Part shown: piece by piece, positions 1-5,183 of the stretch
Layout of the letters: each line of letters begins with the position of its first letter
How positions within the stretch are numbered: position 1 is the first letter of the stretch
Source: Deltaproteobacteria bacterium
GTDB taxonomy: Bacteria; JAUYMQ01
Reading direction: 5' to 3'
DNA length: 6,090 nucleotides
NCBI GenBank assembly: GCA_030698575.1
Contig: JAUYMQ010000193.1
Span: 1-6,090, forward strand
Notes under the pieces: model-generated
The model's database searches: none
Seen by the model: the letters and a program-made list of their open reading frames with translations, nothing else
What the model was told of the DNA's origin: nothing
Position numbers and translations under genes: made by a program

Positions 1-2
1 AT

Positions 3-962
3 TGGCCGCTCACGAGCTCCAGGGTGAACGGCATGCCGGACTTCGCACCTGCGAATGAGGCATTTCTCTGGATGAACCAAGCTACCGAGGATCCGGGCGG
101 CGTTCAGAATCCCGAGATGAAACCTGCTTACGGTGTCATCGCGCCATGGCACTTCGGGCCATGGCTCAATTACATCGCGGAAAGACCGGCGCTGGCAACG
201 CCGTTCATTCTCTCCGTAAAGGAGCAGGAAGCGATCCGGATGAGCATCGATTTCTTTTTAGCGACGGAAGAGATGGAAGCGGTGAAGCTCGCTGAGAATC
301 AGGATCTCCGGTACGTGGTCGTCAGGGAAATCGACCCCTTCCTACCGACGTACCTGGAAGTTCAAGGCCGATCGATGGCTGATTTCGTCGGAGCGACAAA
401 ATCTCTGGGTGATGACGCGCTCCACTATGCCGCCGTCTACTATCGCACCATGACTAACCAGATGCTCCTGCTCGACGGATGCCGCGAGGAGCGCCTTGGT
501 TTACCGGGACTCGGACAGTTTCGCATCGTTTACGAATCTTCCTACCATTTTCAAAGGTCTGTTGGGCTCCTGGACGGTTCCTCAAAGGCTCCGCCCCTCG
601 GAGTCAGCAGCGTGAAAATATTCGAAAGAATGAAGGGCGCGCGACTGGAGGGGATGGGAGCGCCCTTGGAAGAAGTAGTTGCCCGTTTGCGGGTGCGGAC
701 CAACCAGGGAAGGGTGTTCGTATACGAGAAGGGAGTTCGGAGCGACGAGACTGGGCGCTTCTCCATGCGCGTGCCCTATGCGCCCGGCGAGAAGTGGGAG
801 GGCGGGCTGACCCGCGCGCTGGGGCTTTACGAGATTACCGGCGTCGGGGGAAGTGCTCGCACCGCGGTGACCGAGGAGCAGGTGCGCCTCGGGGCGCGCG
901 TGGAGGTCGGGGCCCTCAAGCACGGGGCGGCCGAGGCGGCTCCTGAGGGGAATTCACTTTGA
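3..962 (+). CDS. Oligosaccharyltransferase, STT3/AglB-like, C-terminal part (5' end outside window)
   Basis: The reading frame is open to the left edge, so this is the 3' part of a longer gene; the GTG at 24 and ATG at 33 are probably internal. No membrane helix is visible, which fits the soluble C-terminal domain of STT3/AglB enzymes, whose N-terminal half carries the helices and metal site. Supporting motifs, in order: FLWMNQATED (bases 63-92), like the helix before the signature motif; APWHFGPW (141-164) followed by a YIAERP segment, at the place of the family's WWDYG acceptor-recognition motif; QMLLLDG then FRIVYES (519-539); VKIFERMKGA (612-641); TNQGRVFVY (699-725); and a beta-rich RVPY tail. 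The order and spacing resemble archaeal AglB C-termini. The family moves a polyprenyl-linked glycan to Asn of exported proteins. The canonical Asp of WWDYG is His here. Sure of the family, less sure of activity and acceptor. The 5' two thirds is less GC-rich than the 3' end. Confidence 0.75.
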   Translation, partial: WPLTSSRVNGMPDFAPANEAFLWMNQATEDPGGVQNPEMKPAYGVIAPWHFGPWLNYIAERPALATPFILSVKEQEAIRMSIDFFLATEEMEAVKLAENQDLRYVVVREIDPFLPTYLEVQGRSMADFVGATKSLGDDALHYAAVYYRTMTNQMLLLDGCREERLGLPGLGQFRIVYESSYHFQRSVGLLDGSSKAPPLGVSSVKIFERMKGARLEGMGAPLEEVVARLRVRTNQGRVFVYEKGVRSDETGRFSMRVPYAPGEKWEGGLTRALGLYEITGVGGSARTAVTEEQVRLGARVEVGALKHGAAEAAPEGNSL

Positions 963-987
963 CAAGCCAGGCGAAGTGCTTTAAAAC
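959..987 (+). promoter_or_regulatory. Candidate sigma70-type promoter before wecE
   Basis: A perfect TTGACA hexamer at 959-964 overlaps the stop codon of the oligosaccharyltransferase gene. It is followed, after exactly 17 bases, by TAAAAC at 982-987, which matches the TATAAT consensus at four of six positions. Transcription would begin near base 994, almost on the wecE start codon, so a transcript from here would be leaderless or nearly so and would lose the ribosome binding site at 991-995. That makes a chance match quite possible. If real, it would let genes 2-5 be expressed apart from the upstream gene. Confidence 0.3.
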
Positions 988-990
988 TCT

Positions 991-995
991 AGGGA
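991..995 (+). promoter_or_regulatory. Ribosome binding site of wecE
   Basis: AGGGA lies one base before the ATG at 997 and four bases before a second in-frame ATG at 1000. The spacing favours 1000 as the true start; the two choices differ by one methionine. Confidence 0.45.
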
Positions 996-996
996 A

Positions 997-2169
997 ATGA
1001 TGAGCAAGCGCGCCGACATCCCCGAGTCCAAGGTCATTCCCTTCTCGGCGCCGAGCCTGGGAGAGGACGAGGTCCGGGCCGTCGCGGAAGCACTTCGGTC
1101 AGGGGCCGTGGGCGGCGACGGGCCCCTCGGCAAGGCCCTCGCCCTTCGAATGGGCGAGCGCTTCGGCATCCGCCACGTCCTGCTGACCCCCTCGGCCACC
1201 CACGCACTCGAGCTGGCCCTCCAGGTTGCCGATATCGGTCCTGACGACGAGGTAGTCCTCCCCAGCTTCACTTTCGTCTCCGTCGCGAACGCCGTGCTTC
1301 GACGTGGCGCGCGTCCGGTGTTCGCTGAAATCTCCGACGCGACGCTCGATCTCGATCCCGACCGGCTGGAGGAAGTCGTCACGCCGCGGACCCGCGCCGT
1401 CATTCCGGCGCACTACGGCGGCGTGGGAGCGCCCATGGAACGCTACCAGGAGATCGCCGGGAGGCAGGGCATCCGCGTGATCGAGGACGCGGCGCAGGGC
1501 CTGGGCGCCCGGCGAGGCGGACGATGGCTCGGCGGCTTCGGTGACATGGCGGGTTTCAGCTTTCACGAGACCAAGAATCTCACCTGCGGCGAAGGGGGCG
1601 CGTTCCTGACCCAGCGCGACGACCTGTTCAAGCGCGCGGAGGTCATCTACGAGAAAGGGACGAACCGCTCCCAGTTCTTCCGCGGCGAGGTCGACAAGTA
1701 CACCTGGATCGGGCCGGGCGGAAGCTACGTGCTCTCCGACATCCTGGCGGCACTGCTCGGTGTGCAGCTTGACAGGATGGAAGCGCTGCACGCCGCCCGG
1801 CGCCGCGTCTTCGAGCGCTATCAGGCGGGGCTCTCCGATCTTGCACGCGAGGGAAAGCTCCAGCTTCCCGTCATTCCGGACGTGTGCGAGCCGAACTGGC
1901 ATGTCTTCTACGTCCGCCTTCCCTCGGGCGAGGAACGCGACCGGGTGCTGGCGGAGATGAGGCGGCGAGGCATCATGTGCACTTTCCACTTCGTGCCGCT
2001 TCACAGCTCGCCATTCGGCAGCGCCCAGCTCGGCTACCGCGAGGGGGATCTGCCGGTGACCGAGGCCGTGAGCCGGACCCTGCTGCGCCTGCCGCTTCAC
2101 GCCGGGCTGACCGACGAGGATGTGTCTCGCGTGATCGAGGCGATGGGGGAGGTTGTTCGTGGCCGCTGA
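997..2169 (+). CDS. wecE: dTDP-4-amino-4,6-dideoxygalactose transaminase (WecE/RffA)
   Basis: A 390-residue PLP-dependent aminotransferase of the DegT/DnrJ/EryC1/StrS family. WecE converts dTDP-4-keto-6-deoxy-D-glucose plus glutamate to dTDP-4-amino-4,6-dideoxy-D-galactose (dTDP-Fuc4N) in the cytoplasm. The match to E. coli WecE, as recalled, is close along the whole length: VIPFSAPS (13-20) at the N-terminus, LLTPSATHALELA (62-74), DEVVLPSFTFVS (84-95), VIEDAAQG (161-168), where D164 should pair with the PLP ring nitrogen, and FSFHETKN (187-194), where K193 should form the Schiff base. The stretch GTNRSQFFRGEVDKYTW (221-237) is nearly identical to E. coli WecE and is more specific than the family fold, separating it from ArnB-, PglE- or PseC-type enzymes. 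Length is near the usual 376. It leads an overlapping gene set that includes a WecD-like acetyltransferase. No rmlA/rmlB genes for its substrate are in the window. The start is ATG 997 or 1000. Confidence 0.92.
   Translation: MMSKRADIPESKVIPFSAPSLGEDEVRAVAEALRSGAVGGDGPLGKALALRMGERFGIRHVLLTPSATHALELALQVADIGPDDEVVLPSFTFVSVANAVLRRGARPVFAEISDATLDLDPDRLEEVVTPRTRAVIPAHYGGVGAPMERYQEIAGRQGIRVIEDAAQGLGARRGGRWLGGFGDMAGFSFHETKNLTCGEGGAFLTQRDDLFKRAEVIYEKGTNRSQFFRGEVDKYTWIGPGGSYVLSDILAALLGVQLDRMEALHAARRRVFERYQAGLSDLAREGKLQLPVIPDVCEPNWHVFYVRLPSGEERDRVLAEMRRRGIMCTFHFVPLHSSPFGSAQLGYREGDLPVTEAVSRTLLRLPLHAGLTDEDVSRVIEAMGEVVRGR
2145..2152 (+). promoter_or_regulatory. Strong ribosome binding site inside wecE for the glycosyltransferase
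   Basis: GGGGGAGG lies near the 3' end of wecE. It is directly against a TTG (2153), six bases before a GTG (2159) and 27 bases before the first ATG (2180), all in one frame. The spacing supports GTG 2159 as the start of the downstream gene. Confidence 0.55.
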
Positions 2170-3127
2170 TCGCTCCGCGATGGACGTCTCCGTCGTCGTC
2201 CCGGTCTATCAAAACGCCGGAACGCTCCGGGAACTTCACCGGCGCATTGCCAAGGTGCTGGACGACCGGGATCTGCGGTTCGAGATCATCTTTGTCGACG
2301 ACGGGAGCAAGGACGGCTCCTGGGACGCGCTCAAGGCGCTTGCGAAGGAAGACGCGCGGGTCCGCCCCCTTCGATTCGTCCGCAACTTCGGCCAGGCCGC
2401 CGCTCTCAGCGCGGGCTTCGAACGGGTGCAGGGGCGGGTGGCCGTCACCATCGATGCGGATCTTCAGAACCTGCCCGAAGACATTCCCGCTCTTCTCGAC
2501 GAAATTGACCGCGGCTACGAATTCGTGAGCGGCTACCGCACGGAACGGGAAGATCACTATCTGTTCCGCGTTCTTCCGTCGCGGCTCCTGAATCGCCTCG
2601 TGCAGGCGACGATCGGGATTCCGCTCCGCGACTACGGCTGCGGGCTGAACGCGCTCAGCCGGCGGCTGGCGCTCGAGGTGCGGCACCATGGCGAGATGCG
2701 CCGCTTCCTGAAGCCGCTCGTGGTCATGCTGGCGGAGTCGGTCTCCGAGGTGCCTGTCCGCCAGGGCGGCAGCGGCGACCGCTCGCGCTACAGCTTCTCG
2801 AGCCTCGTGGGTCTTCAGCTCGACTTCTTCACGGGTTTCTCCCGCAAGACCTTCCAGCGCATAGGGCTGTTCGGCGTTCTGATGGCGCTGGCGGGATTTC
2901 TCGGCGGACTGGTCTACGTCGCGATCCTGTTCGGATTCGGGCACCCGCTCGGCGGCCGTTTCCAGGCGCTGATCATTCTCGCCATGGTCCTGGGCCTGCA
3001 ACTGGTCGTGCTCGGGCTTCTCGGAGAGTTCATCGTGCGCATCTACCACCTCACGCAGGGGCAGCCGTTCTATCTCCTGAGAGAGAAGGACGAACGCGAG
3101 GCGCTTCGGGACGATGATGGGCCTTGA
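2159..3127 (+). CDS. Polyprenyl-phosphate glycosyltransferase, family 2 (ArnC/DPM1-like)
   Basis: A 322-residue GT2 (GT-A fold) enzyme expected to move a sugar from a nucleotide donor onto a polyprenyl phosphate, giving a monophosphate-linked sugar on the cytoplasmic face. Seen, numbered from GTG 2159: VSVVVPVYQN (about 11-19) at the first strand; VDDGS (46-50), binding the nucleotide; RNFGQAAALSAGF (75-87); the metal-binding DADLQNLPEDIP (99-110); and DYGCGLNAL (158-166), near ArnC's DYGC motif. SRYSFSSL (209-216) precedes two hydrophobic helices at about 236-260 and 269-289, and GLLGEFIVRIY (286-296) ends the second, all as in ArnC (322 residues). Gene context, between WecE and WecD homologues, suggests Fuc4N or Fuc4NAc as the sugar rather than ArnC's formyl-aminoarabinose; no other arn gene is present. 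GTG 2159 was chosen for its ribosome binding site and gives an 11-base overlap with wecE; TTG 2153 and ATG 2180 are alternatives. Donor sugar is unknown. Confidence 0.85.
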   Translation: MAADRSAMDVSVVVPVYQNAGTLRELHRRIAKVLDDRDLRFEIIFVDDGSKDGSWDALKALAKEDARVRPLRFVRNFGQAAALSAGFERVQGRVAVTIDADLQNLPEDIPALLDEIDRGYEFVSGYRTEREDHYLFRVLPSRLLNRLVQATIGIPLRDYGCGLNALSRRLALEVRHHGEMRRFLKPLVVMLAESVSEVPVRQGGSGDRSRYSFSSLVGLQLDFFTGFSRKTFQRIGLFGVLMALAGFLGGLVYVAILFGFGHPLGGRFQALIILAMVLGLQLVVLGLLGEFIVRIYHLTQGQPFYLLREKDEREALRDDDGP

Positions 3128-4124
3128 AACGAGAGTCTTCACGGCTGCCGACGCCGGGGCGGTGCTGAAGCTCACCCGCGAGCAGTCCTATCCCGAGTTC
3201 CGCTGGTACCGCCTGACGAAGCAGGACTTCGCCGTCGACTACCTGGCCTGGCAGGTCGAGCGCTTTCTGGGCGAGGAGGCCTGCTTCGGGCGGGTTGTGG
3301 TGAAGGAGGGCGAGATCGTCGGTTTCGTCGGCGCGGCCCGATCGCCCTGGGAGTCGGAGCACTTCGGCCTTCCCATGGCGACCATCGCCCATATCTTCGC
3401 GCGCGGCGAAGGAAACGAGCGGGCTGCAATCGCCGCCGCTCTCCTGGCCTCCCTGGAGGGCGACGCGCGCGATCGCGGCTTTCGGCATCTGCGCGGCATG
3501 AGCGACATCGAAGACACGGCGCTCCTCCTGGCGCTCCAGGAGCGCAAGTTCCTGCTGGTCGACACGCTCGTCACCTATATCAGCGACAACCAGCGCCCGC
3601 CCGCGGCGCCTCCGCCGGTCGATCCTTCCTTTACGTTCGAGACCTACCGCAAGGAGGACTTCGGCCGCATCGATCCGGGCGAGATCTCTCACATCGCGAA
3701 GTTCATGCGCGAGGCCTACCGCATCGATCGCTTTCACGCCGATCCGCGCCTTCCGCGGGAGAAGTGCCACGAGGTCTACGTCGAATGGTTTCGGAACGTC
3801 TTCAACGGGAACTGGGCGGACGGCGTTCACCTGCTTCGCAAGGAAGGGCGCGTGGTCGGGTTCCTCGGTTTCCAGTACTTCGCTGAGATCGAGGCGCGCT
3901 ACGGCTCTAAAATCATCGGGCGCGGGCTGTCGGCCGTGCTGCCCGAGGGCCGCGGCGGGTATTCGGCGCTCACGCATGCCACGGTCAATCTTTGCCCTTA
4001 CGGCAGCCGCCACGCCGAGTTCGATTCCCAGATCCAGAACTTCCCCGTCATAAACGTATGGGTGCGCAACGGCCTCTCCTTCGCGCGGGGCCGCTACACG
4101 CTGCACCGCTGGCTGGACCGATGA
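3114..4124 (+). CDS. wecD: WecD/RffC-like GNAT acetyltransferase (dTDP-Fuc4N N-acetyltransferase)
   Basis: A 336-residue cytoplasmic protein resembling WecD, which uses acetyl-CoA to turn dTDP-Fuc4N into dTDP-Fuc4NAc. Residues 79-85 (WESEHFG) correspond to the WecD-type W-x-S/N-x-x-F-G element near the N-terminus. DTLVTY (150-155) ends the degenerate first half. The second half is the GNAT-like part: RFHADP (206-211), YVEWFRN (222-228), VVGFLGF (247-253), GRGGYSALTHA (279-289) as the likely acyl-CoA-binding turn and helix, then Q306, N309, N314 and G320 in the place of WecD's TQ-x-x-N...G ending, and LHRWL at the C-terminus. E. coli WecD has 224 residues; the roughly 75 extra N-terminal residues here contain a strand-like VVVKEGEIVGFVGA (61-74), suggesting a second, degenerate GNAT-like unit. 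It overlaps the glycosyltransferase by 14 bases and the hydrolase by 4. WecE in the same operon supplies the expected substrate, which is the main support for the specific name. ATG 3117 is an alternative start. Confidence 0.72.
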   Translation: MMGLETRVFTAADAGAVLKLTREQSYPEFRWYRLTKQDFAVDYLAWQVERFLGEEACFGRVVVKEGEIVGFVGAARSPWESEHFGLPMATIAHIFARGEGNERAAIAAALLASLEGDARDRGFRHLRGMSDIEDTALLLALQERKFLLVDTLVTYISDNQRPPAAPPPVDPSFTFETYRKEDFGRIDPGEISHIAKFMREAYRIDRFHADPRLPREKCHEVYVEWFRNVFNGNWADGVHLLRKEGRVVGFLGFQYFAEIEARYGSKIIGRGLSAVLPEGRGGYSALTHATVNLCPYGSRHAEFDSQIQNFPVINVWVRNGLSFARGRYTLHRWLDR

Positions 4125-5161
4125 AGTCCACGACTGTGCTGGTCCTCCTGTCGCTGGTGTTCGGACTTCTGCTCTGCGAGACAATCCTCCGCGCCTCGGG
4201 GTACCTGCGCAGCCGATACCTCGTCCCTGATCGACCATTCTTCGTCGTGGATCCCGATCCTCGCATAGGCTACAGCCTGAAGCCTGGATATCGCGGAAAT
4301 CCAACATTCTTCGACTTCAGGCAAAGGGAGTACAGGTTCCCACGGGTGGATTACACCGTGAACACCCAGGGCTTTAGAGGGCCGGAGTGGCTCCCCCTGG
4401 ACGAGGGGGTGTTTCGCATTGCGGTGGTGGGAGATTCGATGGCCTTCGGCTTGGGTGTCGAAGAGGGTGAAGCGTTTCCGCGCATTCTCGAACGTGATCT
4501 GAATGGCTGGGCGGTGGAGAAGGGAATCGAACGCAGGTTTCGTGTCTACAATTTGGGAGTGCCTGGATACAACCTCGAGCAGGAGTACTTCACATGGTCT
4601 CGCTGGGGGAAGATCCTGAAACCGCAGATGGTAATACACGTGGTCTATATAAACGACTGCGAGGCGCAACTGCATTACGCACTCGGGACCATCGTGCGGG
4701 AATTCGGACAGAGGTTCCCTTCACACCTCCTCTTCTTGGCTAACGTTCTCCGGACGAACATTAGGTCTTCTCCGCCTGGGATCCGCGAGGGTACGGATCT
4801 CGAGGCGTGCCAAGACTATCTCAAGCAGTTCGGGGAGGGCGCCAAGGCTATCGGTGCAGACTACTGGGGTTTCGTTTTGGTGCCGGTGCAATATCTGAAG
4901 ACTCTACAGGGGACGGATAAAGAGAAGATCGGAAGGTTGAACGCCTTTCGGAGGAGCATGGAGGGCGCATTTACTGCGAGCGGCGGACAGGCCCAAGACG
5001 TGATTGAAGTTCTTCTCGGTTATCCGCCTTACCAATTCCTGATCGATCCCCAAGACGACCACTTCAACGCGAAAGGGCATGTCGTTATCGCCGATGCGTT
5101 GAAGCGGAAGGTTATCGAGAACTACGCCGCCACTTGGCGGGAATCCGGCCAGAAAAGTTGA
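4121..5161 (+). CDS. Membrane-anchored SGNH/GDSL-family hydrolase
   Basis: A 346-residue protein starting at ATG 4121, which overlaps the preceding stop as ATGA. Residues 4-19 form one hydrophobic helix followed by ETILRASG, the usual membrane anchor of this group; C19 lacks a proper lipobox (preceded by L-L-L), so a lipoprotein is unlikely. Seen: VNTQGFRGPE (80-89), a conserved lead-in; IAVVGDSMAFGLGV (100-113) with S106 as probable nucleophile; NLGVPGYN (144-151) with a block II glycine; YIND (176-179) with N178 of block III; and DDHFNAKGH (312-320), where D312/D313 and H314 should complete the catalytic set. The catalytic part should face the periplasm or outside. Relatives act as esterases, deacetylases or O-acetyltransferase partners on glycans; which applies is not visible. 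Position at the operon end suggests trimming or acylating the glycan. From about base 4210 the composition drops (two hand-counted lines, 4621-4680 and 4861-4920, are both 50% GC) against about 63% in the preceding gene. Confidence 0.78.
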   Translation: MKSTTVLVLLSLVFGLLLCETILRASGYLRSRYLVPDRPFFVVDPDPRIGYSLKPGYRGNPTFFDFRQREYRFPRVDYTVNTQGFRGPEWLPLDEGVFRIAVVGDSMAFGLGVEEGEAFPRILERDLNGWAVEKGIERRFRVYNLGVPGYNLEQEYFTWSRWGKILKPQMVIHVVYINDCEAQLHYALGTIVREFGQRFPSHLLFLANVLRTNIRSSPPGIREGTDLEACQDYLKQFGEGAKAIGADYWGFVLVPVQYLKTLQGTDKEKIGRLNAFRRSMEGAFTASGGQAQDVIEVLLGYPPYQFLIDPQDDHFNAKGHVVIADALKRKVIENYAATWRESGQKS

Positions 5162-5183
5162 AACGCCCGTAGGACCGCCCGCC

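Noticed and set aside
479-946. A second + strand open frame inside the oligosaccharyltransferase gene, considered as a frameshifted continuation
   Set aside because: The main frame keeps its AglB-like motifs right through this stretch to the stop at 962; the alternative frame is Arg/Gly-rich with no recognisable motif.
2159-3127. Naming the glycosyltransferase arnC and inferring lipid A aminoarabinose modification
   Set aside because: No arnA, arnB, arnD or arnT homologue is present, and the adjacent aminotransferase matches WecE rather than ArnB; only the family-level call is kept.
3992-4120. Upstream extension of the SGNH hydrolase frame to an earlier start
   Set aside because: The extension lies inside the WecD-like gene and is Arg/Pro-rich; ATG 4121 gives a clean N-terminal hydrophobic anchor and an ATGA coupling with the preceding stop.
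4169-4180. Lipoprotein signal (L-L-L-C) in the SGNH protein
   Set aside because: The residue before the cysteine is Leu rather than Gly, Ala or Ser, so the lipobox is not satisfied; a membrane anchor is more likely.
1973-4307. Two long open frames on the - strand (about 400 codons at 1973-3175 and 418 codons at 3051-4307)
   Set aside because: They lie opposite well-recognised GT2 and WecD-like genes, have no family motifs, and are the usual antisense frames of GC-rich coding DNA.
5136-5183. GGCGGG at 5136-5141 pairing with CCCGCC at 5178-5183 as a terminator
   Set aside because: The stem is six bases with a loop of 36 bases and no T-run follows; too weak to call.
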